A stretch of 64,000 nucleotides of DNA from Ptychodera flava (lineage: Eukaryota; Hemichordata; Enteropneusta; Ptychoderidae): NCBI RefSeq assembly GCF_041260155.1, contig NC_091935.1, forward strand, positions 7,679,501 to 7,743,500. The letters run 5' to 3'. The position numbers were made by a program, and so were the translations under genes. Below are positions 12,822 to 26,190 of this stretch, piece by piece; within the stretch, counting starts at the first letter, position 1; each line of letters starts with the position of its first letter. Under the pieces are notes generated by a model that worked only from the letters and a program-made list of their open reading frames with translations, had not been told where the DNA came from and searched no databases.

Positions 12822-14040
12822 TTCAAATCAGTCACACCATTAAAAAATCAGTTAGCCTGCCCTCAGATACTATGGATTTCGAAACAGTGTAACAATACGA
12901 AAAGATTGGAAAAACTCTCTCTCCCTATTTCCCTATTGTCCCCCTGGCAATCTTGTTACAGCGCCCTCATTTGGCTAATTTGCTCCCACGCGGCTTTACT
13001 CACTGAGCCAAGGTCTGGTGCCAGGTACGTACGTACCGCCACGCTCCGAAGATCGGGAGCCGTATCAGTTGGTCTGACATGGTGTTGGTGTCACTTATAC
13101 CACATGGAACTTGGGCCTCAAAGAAAAAAAACATATTTAACAAACAGAATGCATGCATACAATACGCATCACGAAATAAATGAAGTAAACAACAACAACA
13201 AAAATAAGTAAACTACACGATGAAAAAATGTACTGGTAGATTTGCATGACATAAACTGCAAGTGATAAACACATACAACATAGAAAATTACTCTTGTGGC
13301 CACTTATGTCCCTAGGCTAAAAAATTATACATGCATATAATACTGGTACACACACAGAAAAAAAAATGAAAAAAACTACGACAAAACAATTGACATGAAA
13401 AAACGGCGGACAACTATTCACTCACTGGAGTCACTATTTCTTTTGTTTACTCAGTTTGGTTTGTTCCTTGTTCTTCAATTTAATTAATTTATTTATTTAA
13501 TTGTGTATATTGTATGTATGGTGTATCTTGTTTTTCTGCTTGGAGCCGGTTGTTTTCACGCCATGATAGCCGGAATGATTGCTTATGTTGAAATGTTGCC
13601 ACGGTTTATCAGCGTACACGCCGTCATAGACAAACCTATGAAACAGCTGTCTTGAAATAACGGATAGCACAGTGTCAAGTGCTCTATATTCGAGATGACG
13701 TTCAAATCATTCTACAGATATTGTAAGTGACGAGGTTGGGTTTCTGTATTTTTCATAATTTCTTCATTTCGCCATTTCGCTCCTTCGCCATTTCAAGTTC
13801 GCCGATTAACATAAACCATTTATTTCGTGTCACAGTAAATAGTTGCATATACACCTTTTGATATACATGTTTGATGTACTATTTATTGGCGAATTTATGA
13901 TAATGCTAGCGTGAAACGGCGGTAATGACGCTTTAAATCCGTGAGATAGCGTGGCGCTGTCGTAGTGGGGCTCATGAATAATCAATAAGGTCGACCACGA
14001 TGTGAACAAGTTGGAGCCAAAAACCTCGCAGAGATCTTCT
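12822..14040. other. Intergenic, no supported gene
   Basis: No domain-bearing reading frame. The 101-codon frame at 12906-13211 has low-complexity ends and no recognisable fold. No clear repeat is seen. Confidence 0.4.
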
Positions 14041-14044
14041 ATCT

Positions 14045-14325
14045 GTGTGAGCTCATTTTTGAAGCTCTTGGAGTAAATACAATTTCACCGTCTCATTTTT
14101 TTCCCTTCCAAATTTCATTTTTTTCCATAGAGTTCACACAGCGACGGCGGTCATTTTGAATCTCAGATGTCGATAAATTTAAAGTTATTTATTTTTCTCA
14201 CGCTAAAATTTGTACTTTGGCGCATGATTCTTGTGTTTCATTTTTAAAGAGAATGCTTGAAAGATTTCTCCAGGACGTTTAAGCAAAATTTTAGGTCTTT
14301 CACCTCTGAATGGCGTAACATCTTA
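14045..14325 (+). mobile_element. MITE family B, diverged partial copy
   Basis: The segment aligns with the complete family B copy at 57139-57495. Shared blocks include CTTTTTTCCATAGAGTT-like sequence, GGCGGTCATTTTGAAT and AAAGAGAATG-TTGAAAGATT in the same order. Both terminal repeats have decayed, so this is an older copy. Confidence 0.65.
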
Positions 14326-16737
14326 TGTGAAATATTTTGAACTAGGCAACAGAGATAACTTTCATTACTTTCCAGTACAGGCATATGAATCTGAATGACA
14401 CGCATCGTAAACCAAACCATCATCTGTTAGGTTTAAGTACATCTCTTGATACTGTATGGTTGAAAACACTTCCTCGTCACACGGTGGATCGTTGCGGCTA
14501 TGATTGCAGTGTTATTCCATGAAAAAAGAAAGGGAAATACGTGCTAAATGGTTACCGACCATTCACTTGCTGAGCATGGTGACAATAGGATGGCTTCGTT
14601 ACATTTTACTTTATTTGGGGAACTCCACAGTACATTATACTGTACATGTTAAATCGACGAAAGACTCTTAAAATTTCAGTGAAGAATGTAATGAACGGGG
14701 AGAAAGAAAATCCGACAAAAGATATGGTTTATGCTGTTCAGAGAACTTTAATGTGTGCACTCAAGTAGCAATACAATGCAGTACAGTGCAATACACCACA
14801 ATACACACTACGGCGGTGACTTCAGAAACATTGACCTCTTGCATTCAACTGAATTGAATTCAAAGCTAAACCATACAATGTAGGGTTTCTAAGGAAATTT
14901 AAGCCAACAGATAAATATCTTCATCAGTATTTATTGCTAGCTAAGGCCGTCTACAAGCCTATGTCGAGGTAGATCGTCAGAAATGGCAGCTTTTGTGCTC
15001 TCCCGGCAATTCTGAAGAACGTTAAGGCGTTTAATTCGGACTGCGGTCGTGGTTACTGAGTGGCAGAGTCTGAACATATCAAACGGAAAATTCAAACGTT
15101 AGCGGTTTTCCATCAACAGCAATAAACTGTATCTGTAACACAAGCCAGCTACTTGGATTTTCAAGTGTGACAGATCAAAGAGCAATTTCTGCGATATCTG
15201 TGATTTCCACTGCGAATTCTCAGTAGGCAACGCACACCTTTCGAGTGATGCTGAAATCCTGACCTCAGGCTATCATCGGAAAAGCTCAAATCGGAAAATC
15301 TTATGGTATAATTTAGTCGGTTTCTTAAGATAATGCAGGCTACCTTGTATAGCTTGTAGTGATCAAAGGTGGCAAGCATGCGGAGTCAAATGTTTCTGAG
15401 TCGACTCTCGAGATATCTGCCAAATCAAATGCAAGGTGTTAATTTAATGACCGAATATTCAGATATGTAAAACGATAAGGTAAGTGTGAACTGCTTACGA
15501 TGTTTTCTGTGAACTATAAACAAATAAACGTGTTTGAATTTACAAGTTTACAGTGTCACTCCCGTCTCCGATTCCTCCTTTTGCTACGATGTAAGTTAAC
15601 CTTTGGTAATGACAACAGCTTCATAATTATGAAATGACAGTGTCAGCCAACAAAAGCTGTTAGCGTAAATAGGTGTTCGTCAGCGGTATTTTTGCGGACG
15701 AAAGCGTGGAGAGGATCAGCAGACAATTTAATCGTCAGCGGGCGATAGAGGTTCGTTCTTCGACTCAGCAGGCGACTTGGTAAAAAAGCTCAGCTATCGG
15801 ACGGAGGTAGAATAGCTTAAGGGGTTGTCTACATATAAGGAAGAATGAAGATGGAGAGCGGGCAGCGGGAGCCATTTCTAATGGAAAAAAGGACCAATGG
15901 GAAGTTTTCTTGCTTGGGGAGGAGGAAAACGGGCTGGGCGGATGTTTATTTCAGTTCTTAGCTGGAGAGCGGTTTCGAACAGCCTTTAAGTTTGTCCAAA
16001 TTTCTTCGACACTACTAACAATAGCATATATGGAAAAAATGCCCCAGGTTACATGTATCTAAAGATCGGATAGTTGGCTGCGCCTTCAATAAGCCACAAA
16101 CACCTAAATGACGAGGTTCTCTCGTACTTTATAAACAATTGAGATAAATTGAATCCTCAGTAATTCGGAGGAAAAATCTACACTAGATATATTGGAGCAA
16201 CGTGGTTGGACTCTATTCTCTCACATTCTGTCACGTTACTACTAATACCTCTTAAAATATCTACATCTTTTTTTAAAAGGAACCGATAAACGTTTAAATA
16301 TTGAACATACTTGAACTTCCATTAAAACGAGCTTAATCTGAAAACATTGCGTTCCATGGTAGTCTAAGCGTATCATAAGAACGCTGGCAACAGACAAAAT
16401 GTTAAAAAGGTTTAAATTCAACTTAAAGTCAACCTGAAAATTGGGGATTGAAATACCATTAACGGTGTTGATAGGGTGGCAAAGAGATTCTTTGAAAAAG
16501 TTGGCTAGTAAAATTAATGTGGTCTAACGTTCGAGCTCGCTATCTTGGTACATAAGTAATGTACGAGAAATTCGGAAAGTCAGATATACGTGGGAACAAA
16601 AATTTCATATATTGACATTGGTCTTTGATTATCTTCGATTATCGATTATTTGTTGTGTTCGTGTTGAGGTTGCTGTCGCTGAAAAGTGGCGATCAGTGAC
16701 TTCAACTTGATGTCTCTTCAAGACGATGACCGACTCT
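14326..16737. other. Intergenic downstream of the GPCR gene, nothing supported
   Basis: Sequence between a MITE relic and the 3' end of the minus-strand receptor gene. It may carry the receptor's 3' untranslated region at its right edge. Open frames are short and without domains. Confidence 0.4.
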
Positions 16738-17736
16738 TCAAGACGATGATCGAGAGTCCTCTCGCTCGACGCGGCAGCATTCCCGGCCGAAGATCATCTC
16801 TCCAGACAGAAAGGATTTGTACCCATCTCGGATACGTTTGTTGCTCATTCCGTAGAGGATCGGATTGACGGACCCAGCGATGTGTTGGCTCGAGTATATA
16901 ACATGAAACACCGATATTGGCGGCTTTTTGCCCATCATTTTATGAATACCAACGGACATGGGTATCGGCAGGTAGCTGAGCAAGATCAGCAGGAAAACGA
17001 CAACCATGACCTTCAGCGCACGGATCTCATGCAGGCTCGGTGCTTTGTTACTGGTATTACCAGGGCCAGTCGTACCATGTGCTTGAACACGCTGCCTGCT
17101 TCGGCGTATGAAGACGAATATTAGGCAGTAGCATAAGACAGTGACTATACACGGGATGGCCATCATGAAAGTTATTACCATCTTATCAAAGTCTACGTAG
17201 CAGCCTAACATATTTGGAATAAACGTTACCGAATCCGAGTTGCCGTACATGTAGGCGTTGACAGCACCAGGAATACACCAGCAAACGGCAAGGGAGAGAG
17301 ATAGTGCAACTTTGTTGTTCAGCAGATGGTACTTGTCGCTGTGAACGATGCAGATGTATCGATTGGCGGCAATGCAAGATGTCAACCAAAGCGAGATTTG
17401 GAGGAGGGTCGGATGGAGGGCGTTGTGGAGTACGCAATATGAGAAACTTGCTCTCCAGCGGCGGTGGAAAAAGGCGTCAGCAGACACGGATGAGACCAGT
17501 ATCGAAGAGATCAAGTCGGTCATACAGAGATTTACCAGCATGGTGTTTGTGGTCGATCTGAGATTCTTCCGCAACCAGAAAGACAGTAGAAAAAGCATAT
17601 TGCCAAAGATCGAAGTAACAGCCAGAAACACCTCCACAGATCCGGCATACGCTGACGACCATGGTTTTCCTTGTGGCATCGGTATCTGCGGCAAACTGGT
17701 TGAAATGCTCGTGTTGTCGTTTACGGTGTTGTTCAT
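16738..17736 (-). CDS. Class A (rhodopsin-like) G protein-coupled receptor, single exon
   Basis: The 332-residue product is a seven-helix plasma-membrane receptor. The N-terminus is short with NxT glycosylation sites (NNT, NDNTS). Helix 1 carries GN (Asn46) and helix 2 carries the conserved Asp74. Cys101 and Cys179 should form the extracellular disulfide. NRY at 125-127 replaces the usual DRY. Helix 4 has Trp153, helix 5 Pro195, and helix 6 has SYLPIP rather than CWxP. Helix 7 ends with NPILY (291-295), followed by a short tail. The NRY motif and general pattern recall melatonin/GPR84/moody-type receptors, but the ligand cannot be deduced. The frame is open 21 codons further upstream without an ATG, so the start is the ATG at 17736. 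Intronless genes are common for such receptors. No neighbouring gene suggests its role. Confidence 0.9.
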   Translation of the reverse strand: MNNTVNDNTSISTSLPQIPMPQGKPWSSAYAGSVEVFLAVTSIFGNMLFLLSFWLRKNLRSTTNTMLVNLCMTDLISSILVSSVSADAFFHRRWRASFSYCVLHNALHPTLLQISLWLTSCIAANRYICIVHSDKYHLLNNKVALSLSLAVCWCIPGAVNAYMYGNSDSVTFIPNMLGCYVDFDKMVITFMMAIPCIVTVLCYCLIFVFIRRSRQRVQAHGTTGPGNTSNKAPSLHEIRALKVMVVVFLLILLSYLPIPMSVGIHKMMGKKPPISVFHVIYSSQHIAGSVNPILYGMSNKRIRDGYKSFLSGEMIFGRECCRVEREDSRSSS

Positions 17737-17799
17737 GGTGTCTCTCTTTGATATTTTGACACTATCGGATTGGAAGTAATGTCTTATAGGTAAGCTCAA

Positions 17800-19730
17800 A
17801 TCTAAATTGACATTGTAACGATGAATTCGACGAAAATGCGCATGCTCTGCTATAGGTATATTATAAACCGATAGGACGAGAGAAACTATTTAACTCATTG
17901 TCTATCCAAAGAAAAAGTTGGTTTCTTTTAAAGGATTGTTGTATACTGAGGAAATGTGTTAATTTATTAATTTATGGCTCGATACGTTTTATACTTGACC
18001 AGACTAGTTGATCGAAGGTTGTATTACAGACTTTGCCACAATATAATGATAAATTTATGCCATGGTTAGGTAAGCTGACCAGAGTGTAAATCTTTCATAT
18101 CACTGTACCATAGGATTAATAGTGAGATGTTTCTCCAACAGACAACATTTCAACGGTTTAAACACGGCGACTTTTGTATTTGATATTGACATTGAATTGT
18201 CCGCATTGAGTCAATCTGAACGAAATAGATGTTTTAAAACATATAGAAAACAATGTAAACCGATCGATCATACAGAAGATGATCGATTTCTTGGAATTAA
18301 AACATGCCGAAAAGCCCGTAACTCAGGACGGAGCGATATCACAATGTATCTATATGTAATTGAAATTTTAACACGAGTTTGTAGTATCAACATTACATGT
18401 GACATTTTCAACGTAGGCATTCCGGGTCCATCTGACACTGCCGCCAAGGAAAGTTTTGCCGGTACGGTTCGTTAGATCGAAGTTCGTTCGAAGACAGGGC
18501 ACTTATGTCAGACCTATCACCACCTTTTTTTCGATGTAAGTCCCAGATTACGAAAGACTTTGTTCCCACCTAGTTATGCTATTTATTTACTAACTATATG
18601 AACCTTAAATCTAGTTCTATTTCTTTTTATCATGGTTTATAATATAAACTGTGACGTCCGATATAACAATTTCCTTAATTTGGGGAGAATATGATCTTTT
18701 AATTGTCCAAATACTATATCAAAAGTGTTCGGTGCCCTGAAGCTGAAAGTTGCAATATTACAAATTACCGACAAGCGAATTGCAAAACAAGAAAAATAGA
18801 TGAGCTTAAATTTGCTGATTAAACCAACACTGCAACAATATCCTCTTCTCGAAAAACTAGTTCCGATCGTGTGCGTTTCAATTTTTCCATTTACACCTTT
18901 ATGTAATGCAATTTCAATCTTTTCCTGTACGACCAACATTTGTTGACGGAGTGACAAAGTCCCATGTTAACATTTAGCCTGAACGTTTACGTCAGTGATG
19001 ATTCTGACACGTAGCAAGATAGCTACCATATGTTCATATTCACCTCCGTACAGTGTGCATATGTGATCCTACAAACATCATGGACACCGTTTTCTGTCTT
19101 TCCAAGTGTATTGTCAGTTTTTAGATTCATTTTTGGCAAACGCGAAAAAGAGGCTGACTCCACTAATCTCGATAAATATGCGCGAGGATGAGAAATAAAC
19201 TCTTTCCTCTGTTTGTTTGGCCATGCATACAGCTAAAACTCCTCAGTGTCTTGCTCCATCATCACATACTGTAACTTAAAGGTATCGAGCGTAACGAGGC
19301 ATAATACTGGCCCGTATCTGTGCATGAGAATAAGTGTCGCCCTCCATGCCTTCTGTTGAACTTCACGCAAAACACTACAGCACAAAACTAAAATGGTAGT
19401 ATCAGTATCCGCAGTTCTTCAGGTGCCGATCGCGGGTTTTCAAAACACCGGACTGAGGAAAAAACACTCGCTTATCCTGTGCCTAGTATTGTCAGCTAGT
19501 TGCCTGACTTTCGATAATAATTTATCATGAGCGAAGCTTTAAATTATTACTTCACTGAATTGTTTTTTGTTTTGAAATTGTCAATTTAACATTGATTTAC
19601 ATCTTGTCTCTCTCAAACTCAGATTCTTTATTAAGACTATTACGTTTTATTCTTAATTTACTCTAACGGAAAAGTGTTTTCTGTACGTACTAAATTATTT
19701 ACGGTACCAGGAGACTTTCATTTCCGTTCT
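17800..19730. other. Intergenic upstream of the GPCR
   Basis: It should include the receptor's promoter and 5' untranslated sequence at its left end; no core promoter motif could be assigned with confidence. About 18674-18868 resembles the short MITE at 10967-11160, with related TTAATTTGGGGAGAAT and CTAGTTCCGATCG blocks. The 117-codon plus-strand frame at 18122-18475 shows no domain. Confidence 0.45.
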
Positions 19731-19734
19731 TCGG

Positions 19735-22700
19735 AAAATTTAGGCAACATAGAAAACATAGTTTCTAGATCGCCCCTCAATACTATTACTTGTAATAATA
19801 TTCAAATCCCCCTCTACATCATCAAAAATGTTTAAGTCCCCTAACTATTATACATTCGAACATTTGTTAAGCCAACAATATTATTTAACTGTGATATTGA
19901 TAAGATAATTTTGTCATTGATGTAGTTGTAACGTGAATCTGTCCAAATTCAGAGTGGGGGAAATCTCTGGGTGACATATAGACAGAAGATGGAGAGCAGC
20001 CGAGCACGTCAAAATCTGACAAAAGTGATGATGTCAATGATAGTACGGGTGCTGCAAGCGACATAGACGACGAAACTGAACTGGTGACCATCGTAATGAT
20101 ATCGGAGAAGCGCTATACCTAGGGAGGCAAAATCAACATCAACACTGTCCCCCTCAAACGTCAAGCCTGTCCCCTAATTTTGATGAATGAGGCACAAAGT
20201 GCCCCTTTCAGTGAACATACAGAGAAAACACAGGATACGCAATAAATATGTTGTGAAAAAATATCAAGTTCAATGTGTTTGTGTCCTGATCATTCACATC
20301 TTGGTTACTCTAATGATGTATTCAGTGCAAAATCACAAATACACGTAGCCACATAGGAATAAAGCATTGAAGTAAACTCTATCAACGCACATGAAGATGC
20401 ACTCTATTTTGTGTGCAAAAATCTACACTTTTGTGAACAATGATATAACTATTGTCCCCTTTGACCATTTTTATTGATATGAACTGTCATGTCACCTGGT
20501 CAAGCTGGCTGTTGATTTCCTGCCTGATCGTGTTGTGTATATTTCACTGTCACAGGCATCAGACGAACCAAACTCTTCCTCAACTAAATCAGACTCCGAA
20601 CTATCTTTGTCACTGTCACTCGAAGAATCACAAGAGTCAATTTTCCCTGCTCTTGATAAAAGTGGCAGCGAATCTTTTCATCTTTGTCCCCCTTTGTTAG
20701 TCTTTCAGATACTTGTCCGATTATTTAACTTTCAGTTTCATAATATGTTTCCATACCAAGTCAACCCATTCATGACTCTCATATGGCGTCTCTGCCTGCT
20801 CTTTTTTTCGTTTCCTGCCTCTGATTGGACGTCCTTTCATGCCTGCCACCATTGCTTGCTGCTCCATACGGATGACAGATTCATAAAAATAGCATACTTT
20901 ACGTACAGCGTCGTTACTTCTTTACTTGAAAGATTTTTAATAGTTCTATAGTTGGGGTCTCGTTTGGGAATCATCTGGTAATCTTTCCTTGCAATCATTC
21001 CTCGTTTCTAGTTTTGAAAAATAAAAATCCATATAATGACCAGACCTTTTTGAGTCAGGCATAGGGCGTAGGAGCCTTGACATGACAGGTCATGACCATC
21101 CGCGTGCACAGAAGTCGCAAACATTTCTACTGGTACATGCATTATTCTCATATGAATTTCGAATAAATTCCATATAGCCTAAAGTGCTCAAACACAAAAA
21201 TGTGTTGTGAAGAACTGCAGAGTTTTTGTGATACGATGGTATCCAGGTGTGGCATGTTTCATCACACGGGAGATGGCTTTAACGTGTGATTTCAGATTAT
21301 CCTAGTTACACAAGAAACATTCTTCGGTATCACGTGTCAGCCTTGCCAGCATGCTTCGATGTGCTCTCCCAACATGGGGGCTCCATCAATCCGATCAACA
21401 GCCTGTTTTCTATCCATTTTTTGTCAGTACGCTTTATTTCATTGTGTGAATATTGCTCTATGATCATTGAATGAAATTCTGCATCAGTCAATATTCCATG
21501 GATCATATGTAGGATATTGTTCCCATTCCAATGTGCCTCCATCAACCATGGCATCACAGATAGCGTTGTTAGTTCTCTCCGCTTCGTTCTGTGCAGAGTC
21601 TCATCTGGAACGATGCAATTGCATGTACAGTAATCAAGATCAAATTGCTGACATAGTTCTCAACACTTCAACTGTAATTCATGATAATTTACACTAACAC
21701 CAGGACAAGCATATCATGTGTGAATTTTGCCCATCTTGGTTTTATTTTGGGTAAATTCATCTCACTTACGACATCAACGACAGAACTGCTAAAGTCAACA
21801 CATCCTTTGAAAGCAGTGTCAATGCCTTCATACTTGCTTAGGGATGAATTGACAACACTGACTAAGGTATGCAATTCTGACGACAATTTAGCAATGTAAG
21901 GAAATAATCTACCAAGAAGCCTTTGCTCATTGTCTAGTATTGGTACTGTCTTCAGTTTTCAGTTGCGCTTTCCGATGGCTTTGGTGGATGCTCAAGTCGA
22001 CTTGACTCATATTTTGCATACCGACATTTTGAATCATCCGATACAGTCTCGTTTTATAGACATCTGGCTGAGTGTCATTTGACAGAATGTATGGCAATGG
22101 TCTTTGACTCTCCCAATAAACCAGGTTGCTCCATTTGAGTAGTCTGTTCCTGTTCTTAATATAGTAAAACTCATCATAGTACTCATGAGCAAGGCCAACA
22201 CTTTCATTATTAGCCGCAATTTTTGGGTGATAATTTCCTATATGTTCGTGTGTGACAGTTTCTTGTTTTACTTCCTCAAATAAAAACACGTGTTTATATG
22301 ATCCAATATGGCCACCTTGTTGCAATTTTGTATTTTTAAATTTTCATCAGTCTTGAGCCAGTGCCAAGTGATGCCTAGAAAGCTCGGTTATTTTCTGTAC
22401 TTGTACGGTACCTGAGTTGAGTATATACACACATGCAGATATACAGGCTTGGTTGACAAGTTGAATATCGTGTGTTTCAGAATGCTTTGGGGGAGATATC
22501 ATGAAACTATAGCTGATACACTGAATAGAAATATTCAAAAAACAATCAACAGTTAGCTTTTGTCCCCTATTACAGGTCTACTTTTGTTTGTTTGTTTTTT
22601 CATGACAATTCAATGGTATTCATACATTTTAGATTTTTTCAAACTAAAAGTCGTGAAATACAATAAAATTAATTTAATTATTATCTACATTAGGCATTGG

Positions 22701-22870
22701 CAGACTTGACAATGTTATTTATTTTTCAATGTATTTTTTACTAAAAAGGGAAACCAAAGTATTTTCAGTCCCCCTATCCTCCACTAGACCTAGAAATTTC
22801 AAATCGCCCTCCCCCTGAACTCCTCCAGCCGCTCAGTATTTGTGAATGCAGCCTTATGGATTTTTGTGGC
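19735..22870 (-). mobile_element. Decayed repeat element with coding-like remnants
   Basis: Both edges are rich in spaced C-runs (AAATCCCCCTC near 19800, TTTCAGTCCCCCTATCC near 22765), and the right end recurs at 62.1-62.56 kb, so this is a dispersed element. Several minus-strand frames look protein-like but are discontinuous. 22325-21927 includes HEYYDEFYYIKNRNRLL and 21886-21689 includes EMNLPKIKPRWAKF. Around 20850-20760 there is a basic MKGRPIRGRKRKKEQ stretch, and around 20650-20510 an acidic serine-rich tail ending in TTRSGRK. I do not recognise the family. The order on the minus strand and the tail fit a transposon protein. It looks broken in several places. Confidence 0.4.
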
Positions 22871-23948
22871 TATAGAATGCATCGGTTTGAGATCTCTTGC
22901 AATTTAACGGTCATCATATCACATTTGAATCGAAGAGAACAGCCCGCAGAATTTTTTTTTTATTCCAAAATGTAGAAATTTGACTTCTTACTCCACAATT
23001 TTCACAGTCGACGATGGCGGTCTGTTGTTCGCCAGAGGTAGGCTGTTCTACCCTTTATACTGATGCTTGTTTCATAAAAATGTTGGATATTTTGACCTTA
23101 ACTACAATTTGTATATTTTCGGGCAGAAAATTATCACTATGGAAACGAGTCGGTCAAATCCACGGTATTGTCGCAATTTTGAAACCTGCCCTATATAATA
23201 ACTATGTTCAGGCAAAACAGTCCTACTCGACAGACATTTTTCTAAAATTGCGTCGCTAGATGGTAGGACATCTTGAAAGGGCGGCACGCGTCAAAAGGGT
23301 TAGCATTTTCATTATCGCCTCCTTGAACCGTCATGCTCTGACAGTCCACCAGATGAAGGCCGCCATTTTTCCTTACAGTTCATATTTGACATTTAGATAA
23401 TGGTACCTCCGGTATTATGATACCGTCTAAATATGATCTTCATCATTGCATTAGTCTGACGAGCAGATTTTTCATTGCCGATGACGTCATTCTATATACG
23501 ATTCTTAGAATAGGTGTACAGTTGTGGGAGTAAGCTTACAACTAGTGCCTTTCATGAACTTCGTTCACTGTGATCTCTTTGCCTGTCTTTGTAATTATAG
23601 AGCTGCTTGGGTCGAATATACACCAGAAGGAAAGTTTAACTCCCCTAAATTCACACAATGATTTGTCGGACTGTAACTGGACTTACTGTGAACTTTTGGA
23701 GAATATTGTTAAGATTGTCCATCGGCTTCACTTTTTGTGACATACGTTACATTTTACGTAAAGTCCAATGTTTTCCTCGACAGTTGCATTGAACAACAAG
23801 AGAGTCAGAAGGAGAGCCCCCAGAAGTCCCCTTTTATACTCACAATATCCGTTAGTCTGTTTTTTTGTGTGCATTAAGTTGTATATGGAACTCGCTGCAT
23901 ATCATGGTTTTGCCTCTGCCGTGTAAATCCGAACACGGAGTATTTTTG
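22871..23948. other. Intergenic, nothing supported
   Basis: Short frames only; sequence between two mobile elements. No hairpins or tandem repeats recognised. Confidence 0.35.
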
Positions 23949-23953
23949 GGGAA
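23949..23953. repeat. Target-site duplication GGGAA (left copy)
   Basis: GGGAA lies immediately outside the left inverted terminus at 23954 and is repeated immediately outside the right terminus at 31334-31338. Confidence 0.7.
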
Positions 23954-24178
23954 TGTACTGCGGCATTTTGTAATACAACGCATTTTGTAACAACTTACGC
24001 AAAATGTAATAAGGGTATCAGCATTTTGTAATAAAATGGTCTACGCATTTTGTAATAAGGGTATCAGCATTTTGTAATAAATTATTGTTTACGCGATTTG
24101 TAATAAGGGTATCAGCGTTTTGTAATAAAACGCGTTTTGTAACATTAGTTAACGCATTTTGTAATAATTATAAACATC
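23954..24178 (+). repeat. Left terminal inverted repeat with internal subrepeats
   Basis: Successive blocks of CGCATTTTGTAAT and AAGGGTATCAGCATTTTG occur in the same order as in the inverse complement of 31080-31333. Confidence 0.75.
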
Positions 24179-26190
24179 CGCTGATATTGTATGTATTTTA
24201 AAATGCTTTGTGGTTTCTGAATACGTAAAATGTGATAGCATATAATGATATCGAGATTATATCTCACTACCGGTGCTAGGTTATCATATTAACGCCATAT
24301 AAGGGGGTCTGAGTTGACATTCAAAATGCAATTGAAGACAGAATGAGATTATGCGATTTATAATTGAGAAAACAAACTGAGAAAGTTTTTGTTGGTTTTA
24401 CATACAGTACTGTACTTTGAAAAGACAATATACTGCAGACCTTTCTGCATTTTTTTATTCAATATTACTGTTGGTGGATGGAAAGAGGAAGGCTTGAAGA
24501 TGACATGCAGAGCTCAGAATATGATAAAAGACAGCGACATCATCAACATTGACAGTGTTGTATACTACGACCTAATTTTATTATACTAATGATGTACATG
24601 CAACAACACCAACCTTATCCAGAAATGGTTCCCTTGTGACATTTTGAGGGTTTCGGTCTGATTTTTAGGGCGTTGCTACATTATTTTTATTTTTTTTTAC
24701 AAAAGAAAAACAAAAAATATTGTTTTTGGTTACAATAAAATTGTGTATCTTATGTTTTTGCATGTATATTGGATGAAGTTTACAAAACTCGAATAATCAC
24801 ATTCTGAGTTTTGCAAAATGATTGTAATATTAGTGTACACAGTGATTTGAACAAAGCTTTTATTGGGTTCATAAAAATGATGTTACAAACCTCCGTCCCT
24901 CCACCCACCAGTCTGGAAACGCGACACGTGCGCTATTGTTTAAAGGTGTTAATTGCTCTACCGTTGGTACGAAGCGCGTTACGGATGTAAATGCTTGCTT
25001 GGGGATGCCATCAGTAGCATTTGGCAACATCTTGCGGTGCGGAGTATTTTTATTTATTGTCATGTCTTTGCTCCTCAGGTAACTTTGTTACCATAGCCAG
25101 GATTTCTGCTACAACTGAGAAACTGTGTTTATTGAGAGTAATTTCTTTTTAGATTTTCGTCTATGATTTTCCGTCGAATTTTCGCCCACCAAATTTGACC
25201 TTGCTAGGTAGGAAGAGGCACCTTATAGTACGAAAGTTTTCCCCCCTTTCACTTGTAGAAATAAGAATAAATCGAAACGAATTTGGCGTGATCAATCAGC
25301 GATGGGGATTTTAAAATTGGTAGTAGGCCTATGCGGTTTTTTTTGTCGTTTACTCTGTTCTGTTGCAGAAAACGCCCGAGTTTTCGACGATGCATTTGTT
25401 GTTAAAAATCAAGATGGCGGCCACCATACGTCGGCCACGCGTTTTTTGAACAACGAAAATTGCCAATCAACCAGTAAAATTCCCCGTGAATTTTGACTTG
25501 CGAGGTGTATACCTTCCTAAAAGTTTATTTTCTAGAATCTATTTTCATTCTAACATTACTCGAAATTTATGCTTTCGATGTTTCGGAATGCTGTTGAGCT
25601 TGTCGCGACGCCATTTTGAAACTTTGATCGCGCACGTTGGTTCTTCGGTCACGAAGTTTTTTTCCTCCCTTCCATGTTTGAATCTAATTCAACTCGGCAT
25701 ATTTCAGTCTTTGAACATTCAGTATACGATATTTTACGAATGGTGAGACACTTATTTTGATGTTTTTTCGTCCGAAACGATGATTTTTGGGATAGTGATT
25801 TTGTTTGTGTCTTTGTTTATCCGTTTTAAGACTTAGAGGTACGGTCGCGTACAGTTGTCTAGCGGCGATTTCGTGCAAGCTCAATCTGTTTTGGAGGCCA
25901 AAAGAGTACGCAAAAGCATTGAAAAGAAATGAATTTGTATGAATAAAAATGTGAAAGAACCTTGAGGCTCCCACCTCAATATCGAAACGTTTGTGTTACA
26001 ATATCGACAAGTTTATTCAGCAAAATCGCTGTAGGGTGGAGGGACGGTGTACAAACATTTTCCTGGAACCATCAGCTGTAGACAACGAAATCTAATATAC
26101 ATTTAGACATAATTGAGAAATAGGAAGGGATAAATTCTTTAGAATGTCGTCAGAAAGAGAAGCAATATGTGAAAATCATTTTAAATTTAG
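24179..26190. other. Interior of the 7.4-kb element, no gene seen
   Basis: AT-rich, with short frames that lack domains. ATGGCGG-type motifs appear near 23012 and 25412 and are a common component of the MITEs in this window. Nothing here supports a transposase. Confidence 0.4.

Noticed and set aside
17304-17779. Plus-strand frames of 85 and 143 codons
   Set aside because: Antisense shadows of the GPCR gene; no domain of their own.
18122-18475. 117-codon plus-strand frame
   Set aside because: No motif or domain; flanked by repeat-like sequence.
24000-24170. CRISPR-like array of short spaced repeats
   Set aside because: Repeats are part of the inverted ends of a 7.4-kb element in an animal genome; spacing and unit are irregular.
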